Below, piece after piece: positions 11,262 through 18,968 of a stretch of DNA of 44,879 nt. Below the pieces are notes generated by a model. That model was not told the DNA's origin. It was given only the letters and a program-made list of their open reading frames with translations, and searched no databases. Location of the stretch: contig QZJU01000021.1 in NCBI GenBank assembly GCA_003597955.1, positions 1 through 44,879 of the forward strand, read 5' to 3'. This DNA is from Candidatus Parcubacteria bacterium. Its GTDB lineage: Bacteria > Patescibacteriota > Patescibacteriia > PEXW01. Each line of letters starts with the position of its first letter. Position 1 is the first letter of the stretch. The translations under genes and the position numbers were made by a program.

Positions 11262-11729
11262 ATGAGAAAAATTTACCCAAGAAAAATAATAATTATCTCC
11301 TCTCTCACCGCATTTTTTTCTATATTGCTTTTATTAGTTCGAAGTATTTTTAATAATCCAGATTTATTAAGAAGTTTAGGTTATTTTATTGTGCCAATTT
11401 TACCGGTTTTAATTGTAGTTTTCAAATCTAAAGACTTTCCGTTATTGATAAAAAATCTAAGTTTATACTTTTTGATTTACGAAATAATTTTAACCGCGGC
11501 CGAACCGTTTGTTTATAAATTTTGGGTGCGCTATATGACCCCGGCCGGTGAGTCCTATTCCAGTTATGAATTGCACGCCCTGTATCCGCAAGTTGGACTA
11601 ATGTTCCTGGTGGTCCTATTTTTGGCCGCGTTATTACTCTTTGTGCTTTATCATTTTATTTTAGCAATAATAAAGATAAAGCTAGTAAATAAACCAAAAC
11701 CAAAAATCGAGGGTATTCAAAGTAATTAA
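11262..11729 (+). CDS. Multi-TM hypothetical protein
   Basis: 155 aa with about four hydrophobic segments. Confidence 0.55.
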   Translation: MRKIYPRKIIIISSLTAFFSILLLLVRSIFNNPDLLRSLGYFIVPILPVLIVVFKSKDFPLLIKNLSLYFLIYEIILTAAEPFVYKFWVRYMTPAGESYSSYELHALYPQVGLMFLVVLFLAALLLFVLYHFILAIIKIKLVNKPKPKIEGIQSN

Positions 11730-11951
11730 AATCTGGAAAGGCTTTGAATACACCTCACTAAATCACAGTAACTGCTTGTTCTTTAAAACCAAAAGTGAGG
11801 TGATGAGTTTTGCCAAAAGATTTGGTTGGCAAGCCAAGACATCAAAGGGGCTGGGGCTAAAAAGTCGTAAACTAAATCATTGTTAACTGAAATGTTGAAA
11901 AACTTTCTTACTTTATCTTTATGTAAATGAAGATATTTAGGAGAAAAGGTC

Positions 11952-12674
11952 GTGAAAACTTTAAAGTTTTTCTTGAGTCTGGCCTTGCTGTTTGGCTTGG
12001 CCATGGGCAGTCTAATGTTTATGCAGGGGTGTTCGGAGGAGAAGCCGGTTGAGCCGATTATTCAGGCGGATCTTCCAGATTCTAATATTGACATGCAGGC
12101 GGAAAGGGTGAATGGTCCAGCCTGGGAAAATAATGTTTTGAGCGAGGTTTGTTATGCTCTTTCTCAATCCCGTTCTGGTTACTCTACAAAAAGCTGGAAT
12201 GGTTATGCCATGGGCGATTGGCCGTATCCTTGGCAAGGCGACTGTTGCAACGCCCTGGGAAAAGTAACCAGCTATATGTATGGTGGCTGTACAAGCTGTC
12301 GTGGTAGTCTGGGACTGTGGTTAGGCCAGTATCAGCAAGGCGGTGAGTGCAAGTTTTTTGTGAATCTGGTGCTTTATCGTTCTTCGTATGGTTTTCCTGG
12401 CGGACATTTGATTTTACCTGGCGGTACCTACTCATATTATGGAGCACAAAATTGGCGCAATGCCGGTCCTGGCTGGATAATACAGAGCGCTTCTATGCCG
12501 CATACAGCAATTGTTGTCGCGAATTACGGTTATGGTCTTAGTGTGATTGATGCCAATTGGGTAGGTGGCAGAGGAAGTTATGCCATTGCCAGACATATTA
12601 TTTACGCTGGCACTCTCGACGCTAATGGTTTTGTTGCCTATCGTCCAACCGACGCCTGTGTCTTAACTCAGTAA
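11952..12674 (+). CDS. Lipoprotein with CHAP/NlpC-P60-like features
   Basis: Lipobox 'LMFMQGCSEE'; 'GGECKFFVNLVLY', 'MPHTAIVVANYG' and 'GLSVIDANWVGGRG' resemble a Cys-His amidase core. Confidence 0.55.
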   Translation: MKTLKFFLSLALLFGLAMGSLMFMQGCSEEKPVEPIIQADLPDSNIDMQAERVNGPAWENNVLSEVCYALSQSRSGYSTKSWNGYAMGDWPYPWQGDCCNALGKVTSYMYGGCTSCRGSLGLWLGQYQQGGECKFFVNLVLYRSSYGFPGGHLILPGGTYSYYGAQNWRNAGPGWIIQSASMPHTAIVVANYGYGLSVIDANWVGGRGSYAIARHIIYAGTLDANGFVAYRPTDACVLTQ

Positions 12675-12688
12675 TGTATCACCTCTAA

Positions 12689-12720
12689 ATCGGGAAAGGG
12701 CTACAAAGCCCTTTCCCGAT
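12689..12720 (+). terminator. Strong hairpin after the CHAP-like lipoprotein gene
   Basis: ATCGGGAAAGGGCT-acaa-AGCCCTTTCCCGAT, 14-bp stem; no long T tract. Confidence 0.5.
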
Positions 12721-12739
12721 CGATCTCAAAATTTTTGAT

Positions 12740-13906
12740 TTGATAATGCATAATGAATCCATGACGAAGTTGTTAAAAATATTTTTTATTATATTAGTCA
12801 TACCAATAATTGCGATATTAACCGCAGTATTTTTTGTAATTTATAACAATAAGACAACAACTCAATTAATTAAATATGCCGACACAAAAAATCATTACAG
12901 CTTTTTAATGCCGTCTTCGGTAAAGCCTATTGCCACAAACCTGACAATTTTTGAGGACTTTCAGCAATTCACCGTACCCTTTTATTTATCTGAAGGCGGA
13001 GAGTTGATACCAATGATACAAGCCCTGGTCATAAACATAAAAAACTCAAGCGATCCAACCAAGAAAACCCCATCCACATTGGATGAATTTGTGTCTACAC
13101 GATTGGCTGATTTTGGCAATAATCCCGTGAAAACATCTTTTATAATAGATGAACACTCTGCTCAAAAAGTTTGTCGCACTGACTCGCATCGCTATTGCGC
13201 TATATTTGTTATGTTAAAGGACAATCAAGATGTTCTTGCATTGTCTTTGACATACCCACTCCAGGGCCTAAGAAGTAATAGACCAGATATTGTTATGGAA
13301 TCAGCTTATAATACAATGATTACCTCGTTAACATTTTTAATTAATCCGAAATCGTCAATTAATTCAGCTAACACCCTAAATACTAATAAAAATATTCCAG
13401 TTACCAGCGGTGATCCTTGGTGGTATGGAATTGGTACCTTTCAGCAAGGAAAATATTATAATTCGGAATGCAATCTAGCGCTTAATATTCCCGCTGGATG
13501 GTATCTGCAACAGCAGCAATATTACCCCGCCGACACTGAGTCGACTGATTCGACGGATCTGCCAAGATGTTTTGCGCAATTTGGCGATGATAACAAAGAT
13601 TGGAAAGTTCAGATTGTGAGTCAAGCGAACCCAACAAATTTGAGTTTAGAAGATTGGGAAAAACAGCAAATGCAATTTGACACGCCTTTCGCGCCAAAGA
13701 ATTTTGGCGAGGTTAAAACCCTATTTTTACAAAGGAGCCCTCGCGATTTGATTGAAGAAAGTTATATGCAAATTGCCATCGCCGCTACCAAAGACTGGGT
13801 ACACACTTTGCAGTACCTTGATCATCGAAGTCAGCAACCCAACCATAGCGCCTTTACTTCACTTATTGCTACGCTTCGAGTCTATGCCGATACCCTTACT
13901 CCATAA
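12740..13906 (+). CDS. Single-TM hypothetical protein
   Basis: 388 aa ORF with N-terminal TM. Confidence 0.6.
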   Translation: MIMHNESMTKLLKIFFIILVIPIIAILTAVFFVIYNNKTTTQLIKYADTKNHYSFLMPSSVKPIATNLTIFEDFQQFTVPFYLSEGGELIPMIQALVINIKNSSDPTKKTPSTLDEFVSTRLADFGNNPVKTSFIIDEHSAQKVCRTDSHRYCAIFVMLKDNQDVLALSLTYPLQGLRSNRPDIVMESAYNTMITSLTFLINPKSSINSANTLNTNKNIPVTSGDPWWYGIGTFQQGKYYNSECNLALNIPAGWYLQQQQYYPADTESTDSTDLPRCFAQFGDDNKDWKVQIVSQANPTNLSLEDWEKQQMQFDTPFAPKNFGEVKTLFLQRSPRDLIEESYMQIAIAATKDWVHTLQYLDHRSQQPNHSAFTSLIATLRVYADTLTP

Positions 13907-14134
13907 TAAACCTAAACTCCGATTTTAAGAAAGAATGAATGTCATCATAACGAGTTAAAAAATATAATATTCCCGATACTATGTTACAAACCCTAACCTT
14001 TTATTAAACCCAAAACCGAACACCCGGGTCTTGGAAAGGAGACACCCGCGTGCTCGGCGATTTTGTCCGGACACCTACAAGCTTTTACGCTTTTTCGGCA
14101 TCCAGAATAAAAGTATGAACTTCCATTTAAAAAA

Positions 14135-14246
14135 GTCAACCCCGCACCACTTTCCATTAAAAACACCCTTTAAATATGGGGGTATTTACAATAAACGAAC
14201 ATCTTTAGTAAAAAGCAAATCTAATTTGGAAAGTGGTGCGGGGTCA
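14135..14246. repeat. Inverted-repeat element copy C
   Basis: GTCAACCCCGCACCACTTTCC...GGAAAGTGGTGCGGGGTCAA. Confidence 0.75.
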
Positions 14247-14308
14247 AGCAAATTTATGAATTTTTTTCTAAAATTAGCCATTTTTTACAATGAAAGGGGG
14301 TGCAAATT

Positions 14309-14719
14309 ATGAACTTAAACAAAGCTGTTTTGATGGGCAATTTAACGCATGATCCCAAGGTCAAGGCTTTAAGTGGCAAACAAAAAGTCGCCACTTTTTC
14401 GGTGGCAACTAATCGTGCTTGGCGGGATTACAAAACAAAGGCGACCAAAGAAGCCGTGGAATTCCACCCAATCGTTGCTTGGGGAAACTTGGCCAGCATC
14501 ATTGAAAAGTATTTGAAAAAAGGCGACCGAGTTTATGTGGAAGGCCGTTTGGCCACTCGCAAGTGGGAAGATAAAAATAAGTTGAAACATGAACGCACAG
14601 AAGTGGTTGCGCAAAACTTAATTATGTTGGGCTCCGCCCGGAAAGGCGCGAAGCCCCAAGCAGTCGCAAACGCGGTTGCGCCAGAAGAAGGCGCGCTGGA
14701 AGAAGTTCCGGTCGCCTAA
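14309..14719 (+). CDS. ssb: Single-stranded DNA-binding protein
   Basis: 'MNLNKAVLMGNLTHDPKVKALSGKQKVATFSVATNRAWRDYKT...EFHPIVAWGNLASIIEKYLKKGDRVYVEGRLATRKWEDK'; SD GAAAGGGGGTG. Confidence 0.93.
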   Translation: MNLNKAVLMGNLTHDPKVKALSGKQKVATFSVATNRAWRDYKTKATKEAVEFHPIVAWGNLASIIEKYLKKGDRVYVEGRLATRKWEDKNKLKHERTEVVAQNLIMLGSARKGAKPQAVANAVAPEEGALEEVPVA

Positions 14720-14829
14720 TTTTGGTTGGTTCATTTTTAATTTAGTCATTAACTTTTTTTGATTTCGTCCTCTTGTCAACTTTCCGTCTAAAGAAAACTT
14801 AGGCGGAAAGTCATAAAGGGAAGAAAAAT

Positions 14830-15054
14830 ATGCCAGAAAAAAATATTGAGATCGGCGACATAGTGGAATTAACAATCAATGATCGGCAATTAAAACTTCA
14901 AATTGTTAACGGTCCAGGCGACATCAGCCAGGGCGTGATCAGCGCGATCGCGCCTCTGGGTCAGGCAATTTTAGGCCGAAAAGCCGGCGATGTCTGTTCG
15001 GTGACTGTACACCCGCCAAAGGTTCTGAAAATTGAGATTAAGAAAGTAATATGA
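14830..15054 (+). CDS. Stand-alone GreA/GreB C-terminal-like domain protein
   Basis: 74 aa 'EIGDIVELTI...ISAIAPLGQAILGRKAGDVCSVTVHPPKVLKIEIKKV'. Confidence 0.65.
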   Translation: MPEKNIEIGDIVELTINDRQLKLQIVNGPGDISQGVISAIAPLGQAILGRKAGDVCSVTVHPPKVLKIEIKKVI

Positions 15055-17009
15055 AAAAATATTTATTTTTATTGCCTGTATTTTTAATATTTTGCCTGGT
15101 TTCGGCCCAAGCTGAATCCGCAAATCACATTGTCATCAGTGAAATCCAGATTGGCGGCGCCACTGGCTTTAGCACGGACGAATTCGTGGAGCTTTATAAT
15201 CCGTTGGATACGGCGGTTGATCTGGGTGGCTGGCAATTGATCAAAAGAACCGCCAGTGGCGCCGCTTATCCTTTGCTTGAAAATTTTGAAGCCATCCAAA
15301 TTCCTGCGCATGGCTATTTTTTAATCGCGCATCCTACTGGTTATCGAGGCTCGGTTGCGCCCGACACCAGGTACTCCACGAACAATTCCATTTCCGCGGA
15401 TAATAGCGTGGAATTAGCGAACAGCCAAGGTATCGTTGACCTGGTGGGCTGGGGCAAAGCCAGTAATTTTGAATTCGCGGCAGCAATTCCGCCTGGCCCA
15501 GCCAAGAGTCTGGAAAGAAAAGCTCTGCCCGGTTCCACGGCGGAAAGCATGCAGGACGGCGGCGCGGATGTTTTTCGGGGCAATGGCGAAGACATGGATA
15601 ATAACGCCAATGATTGGGTGGTCAGAAATTTGCCCGAACCTCAAAGCGCGAATTCAGAATTGGAATTCATTACTGCGCCAGCGCCACCAGCAGCTGACCA
15701 GAATTTGAATCAGAATTCAAATCAAAACTCAAACCAAAATTTTAATCAAAACCTCAACGCACCAATTGCAAACTTATATGCCGGCCCGAAATCCGTTTTA
15801 ATCAGCGAGATTTTTCCAAACCCCAAAGGCGATGATGCCAAATCGGAGTTTATCGAACTTTTTAATTTTGGCGAAACCGCGGTGAATTTAAAGGATTGGA
15901 AACTTGAGGACACGAGCAAAGGCGCATATGTTTTGCCGGAAATTGCCTTAGCGTCTAATGGTTGGCTGGTTATCAAAAGGAGCGACTCGGGCATTGCCCT
16001 GAATAATTCAGGCGGAGAGACGGTGAACTTAATAACGCCCGATGGCGCAATCGTCGCCAGCGCGCATTACCCAGAAAGTGCGCCGGAAAATCAAACTTAC
16101 GCTTTAATTGATAAAACCTGGGTTTGGAGCGGAAAGCCGACGCCTGGCGCGGAAAATTCGTTTTTAGATCCCAATCAGGCGCCGGTGGCGATTATTAAAG
16201 AGCTGGAAACTAATTTCAAAATCCGAGAGGAAATAAAATTTTCCGCAGCCGACTCATATGATCCCAACAAAGACGATCTGGACTTTCAATGGGATTTTGG
16301 CGACGGCCACAAGGCCGAGGGCGAGAAAGTGACGCATAAATTTTTAAAACCCGGCAAGTTCACCATAACGCTTTTGGTAAAAGACTCGAAAAATAAAACC
16401 GGGGAAAAGAAAATTTTTGTGCAAGTTTCCGATTATCAAAAAAGCCAAGCCGTGACCATTTCTTCGCTTTTGCCCAATCCGAGCAATGAGGAAACTGAGT
16501 GGCTGGAGTTTTTTAATGCCGACAAACAAGCCGTGGATTTGACGGGTTGGGCTCTGCGTTCGGGCAATCGGGTTTTAAATTTGACCGAAAGAATTCCAAG
16601 CCAGGCAATTTTGCGTTTGACGGAAACGGATTTAAATTTCGCTTTAAAAAATTCCGGCGGCTTAATCGAACTCCTTGATCCAGACGGCAAAATCATAAGC
16701 CGCGCGAATTACCCAGCGGCAAAACCCGGACAAATTTTAAGCCGGAATTCCAGCGGCGATTTTTTGCCCCGCGGAAGTTTAGAAATTACCGCGGCTTTGA
16801 ATAACAATGTAAACACGGCCTCAGGCCAGGTTGCTGGCGCCGTGACCCAGAAAACCGATTCTGCCTCCACTCCGGAAAAAATAAATTTAAGCGGGGAAAA
16901 CCAAAATTCATTGCCCTGGTGGACCTGGGTAATAATCGTCGGCGTTTTGGGATTGGCTTGGCTGGGCTATGAATTATGGCGCCGGCGGCAGAAAGCCGAC
17001 GCCGCTTAA
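15051..17009 (+). CDS. Secreted/anchored protein with lamin-tail (LTD) repeats and a PKD domain
   Basis: Signal peptide; 'HIVISEIQIGGATGFSTDEFVELYNPLDTAVDLGGWQL', two more LTD-like segments, PKD 'FQWDFGDGHKAEGEKVTHKFLKPGKFTITLLVKD', C-terminal TM. Confidence 0.8.
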   Translation: MKKYLFLLPVFLIFCLVSAQAESANHIVISEIQIGGATGFSTDEFVELYNPLDTAVDLGGWQLIKRTASGAAYPLLENFEAIQIPAHGYFLIAHPTGYRGSVAPDTRYSTNNSISADNSVELANSQGIVDLVGWGKASNFEFAAAIPPGPAKSLERKALPGSTAESMQDGGADVFRGNGEDMDNNANDWVVRNLPEPQSANSELEFITAPAPPAADQNLNQNSNQNSNQNFNQNLNAPIANLYAGPKSVLISEIFPNPKGDDAKSEFIELFNFGETAVNLKDWKLEDTSKGAYVLPEIALASNGWLVIKRSDSGIALNNSGGETVNLITPDGAIVASAHYPESAPENQTYALIDKTWVWSGKPTPGAENSFLDPNQAPVAIIKELETNFKIREEIKFSAADSYDPNKDDLDFQWDFGDGHKAEGEKVTHKFLKPGKFTITLLVKDSKNKTGEKKIFVQVSDYQKSQAVTISSLLPNPSNEETEWLEFFNADKQAVDLTGWALRSGNRVLNLTERIPSQAILRLTETDLNFALKNSGGLIELLDPDGKIISRANYPAAKPGQILSRNSSGDFLPRGSLEITAALNNNVNTASGQVAGAVTQKTDSASTPEKINLSGENQNSLPWWTWVIIVGVLGLAWLGYELWRRRQKADAA

Positions 17010-17044
17010 GCAATCAGCGCAATTGGTGTATAGTTTAGGGTATT

Positions 17045-17455
17045 ATGGTTTTAATCGGCAAGAAAATCCCCAAACGCAAAATCCGGCCGCTGATTTTAGT
17101 GGTGGAAGACGAATTGTCCGTGGCCTCGGCTTTGCGGGAGTCACTGGAAGAGAAGGATTACAGCGTGGCCGTGGCCAAAGACGGCATTGAGGCGATTGAA
17201 AAAGCGCGGACTTTAAAGCCCGCGGCGATTATTTTGGATTTAGGCTTGCCCAAGCAAAACGGCCTGCAAGTCATTGAACGGTTGCGCTCCACCAAGGCGG
17301 ATTTCACCACGCCGGTCATCGTGCTTTCCCAAGTGGAAAGCAGCGTGGTTTTGCAGAAGTGTGAAGAGCTGGGTATGGCTTGCTATTTTGTCAAAACCCA
17401 CACCTCGGTCCAGAAAGTAATTGATACCGTACTAAAGACGGTGCCGGTTAAATAA
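17045..17455 (+). CDS. Response regulator receiver-domain protein (CheY-like)
   Basis: 'PLILVVEDELSVASALRESLEEKDYSVAVAKDGIEAIEKARTLKPAAIILDLGLPKQNGLQVI'. Confidence 0.9.
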   Translation: MVLIGKKIPKRKIRPLILVVEDELSVASALRESLEEKDYSVAVAKDGIEAIEKARTLKPAAIILDLGLPKQNGLQVIERLRSTKADFTTPVIVLSQVESSVVLQKCEELGMACYFVKTHTSVQKVIDTVLKTVPVK

Positions 17456-17498
17456 ATCCAGCACCTTCCCGCGAGGCATTCTTTCGAAGGTGCTGGAT
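17456..17498. repeat. 13-bp inverted repeat hairpin after the response regulator
   Basis: ATCCAGCACCTTC...GAAGGTGCTGGAT. Confidence 0.7.
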
Positions 17499-17598
17499 AA
17501 AGTTAAGGAGAAAAGACAAGAACGACGAAAATTCGTTTCTTTTTGATTTTTAATTTATTCGAATTTTTTTATAAAAGACAGATGCACCTCCAAAAAAA

Positions 17599-17883
17599 AT
17601 GAAAAAATTCAAATATCACGTTTACATAATGGCGAGCAAAAGCGGCACAATATACATTGGCGTTACTAGCAATTTGATGCGTCGAGTTTTTGAACACAAA
17701 AATGGTTTACTTGAAGGATTTACCAAAAAGTATAAATGCAAAAGATTAATCTACGTTGAGGAAACTAACAATATTTGCGATGCAATCGCCAGGGAAAAAC
17801 AACTAAAAAAATGGCGTCGCGAAAAGAAAGTTAAACTTATTAATAGCCTAAATCCCGATTGGAAAGACCTAAGCGAGGAATAA
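17599..17883 (+). CDS. GIY-YIG domain mini-protein
   Basis: 94 aa 'YHVYIMASKSGTIYIGVTSNLMRRVFEHKNGLLEGFTKKY'. Confidence 0.88.
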   Translation: MKKFKYHVYIMASKSGTIYIGVTSNLMRRVFEHKNGLLEGFTKKYKCKRLIYVEETNNICDAIAREKQLKKWRREKKVKLINSLNPDWKDLSEE

Positions 17884-17888
17884 GCATT

Positions 17889-17978
17889 TGTCATTCCGAC
17901 CGGAAGGAGCCTAAGGCGACTGAAGCGGAGGAATCTCGCAATATTTGTTGAGATCCCTCGACTACGCTCGGGATGACA
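17889..17978. repeat. Palindromic dispersed repeat
   Basis: TGTCATTCCGA...GGAATCTCgcaatatttgttGAGATCC...CGGGATGACA. Confidence 0.65.
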
Positions 17979-18072
17979 ATGCGATAGAATAGGATAATGC
18001 CAGCGAGTAATACATAAATGGCTAAAATTAGATAGTTGCGTAGATTCTTAAATCATCCCCAGCCGGGGTGCC

Positions 18073-18100
18073 TTGACATTTTACCAGTTTGATGTATACT
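18073..18100 (+). promoter_or_regulatory. Sigma70-type promoter
   Basis: TTGACA (18073-18078) - 16 nt - TATACT (18095-18100). Confidence 0.75.
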
Positions 18101-18195
18101 GGATTGTTCATTGTTCTTCAAAAAACGAGGGCAAAAATGTCCTCAAGTGTGGTTCCGACAGAATTCGGACAATTGTACTTAAATGGAGGTATGCG

Positions 18196-18849
18196 ATGTC
18201 GAATCGTGAGCTTTCAGTTCATCAAGAACACGAATTTCTCGGTCGCTTAGAAGAAGCTGGTCTGGACAAAGCGTCTGCACAGTCGGTTATTGACAACAAA
18301 GAACTTGCCAGGCAGGTTGTTGGTTTAATAAAGTCCGGTGGTCAAGCCTCGGGTACAGCAGGCGTCCCAGTCTGTGCCTTCCCTACCTGGAAGACCATCG
18401 AGCTCGGCACCCATAAGGATGTCAAAGCGCTCCGTAAGGCAATGGAGAACGCGGGCATCAGAGTCGGTGACTATGCGAGTTCGATGCTTAAGCACTCGAT
18501 GTTCACGCTCGCTTCAGCACTTGAACTGGTACGTGTTTCGGTAGCCGATCTCGGTTTCCCCAGTGGTGCCACTCGCGCTCAGATCTACGAGGCCGCCCTG
18601 TGCAATGGCCTCTCCCTTTGTCCCGCAGAAGTCGGTCCGCAAGTGCGCCTGCAGTACATGGATCAACCGAAAGGCGAGCGGTTTTTTATCGCTATGGAGC
18701 CAATTCCCGACTCTGTCGGGAACCCGCTCGTGTTCTATGTCGAGCGCGCTGACGTTGCTCGTTGGCTCATCGGCCGCTGGAGCAAGCCCGACTACGTCTG
18801 GTATGGCGACGACCAGTGGGTGTTCTGTCGCAGCAAGAAAAGCGCTTAG
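18196..18849 (+). CDS. Hypothetical protein
   Basis: Start at ATG 18196 with SD TGGAGGT; the TTG at 18073 in the ORF track coincides with a -35 box. Confidence 0.65.
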   Translation: MSNRELSVHQEHEFLGRLEEAGLDKASAQSVIDNKELARQVVGLIKSGGQASGTAGVPVCAFPTWKTIELGTHKDVKALRKAMENAGIRVGDYASSMLKHSMFTLASALELVRVSVADLGFPSGATRAQIYEAALCNGLSLCPAEVGPQVRLQYMDQPKGERFFIAMEPIPDSVGNPLVFYVERADVARWLIGRWSKPDYVWYGDDQWVFCRSKKSA

Positions 18850-18898
18850 CACTCATAACTTTCCCTTGCCCTTTAATTCTTTCCCCTTAGCCCTTTCG

Positions 18899-18930
18899 AA
18901 ATCCCTCTGGAACTTCCCAGAGGGATTTTT
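18899..18930 (+). terminator. Rho-independent terminator
   Basis: AAATCCCTCTGG...CCCAGAGGGATTTTT. Confidence 0.8.
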
Positions 18931-18968
18931 AATTTGCGCCTGATTTTCCGCCAAGGTAATCTATATTC

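Noticed and set aside
18073-18195. N-terminal extension (TTG start) of the 18073-18849 ORF
   Set aside because: The TTG is the start of a TTGACA -35 box with TATACT 16 nt downstream; ATG 18196 has a good SD.
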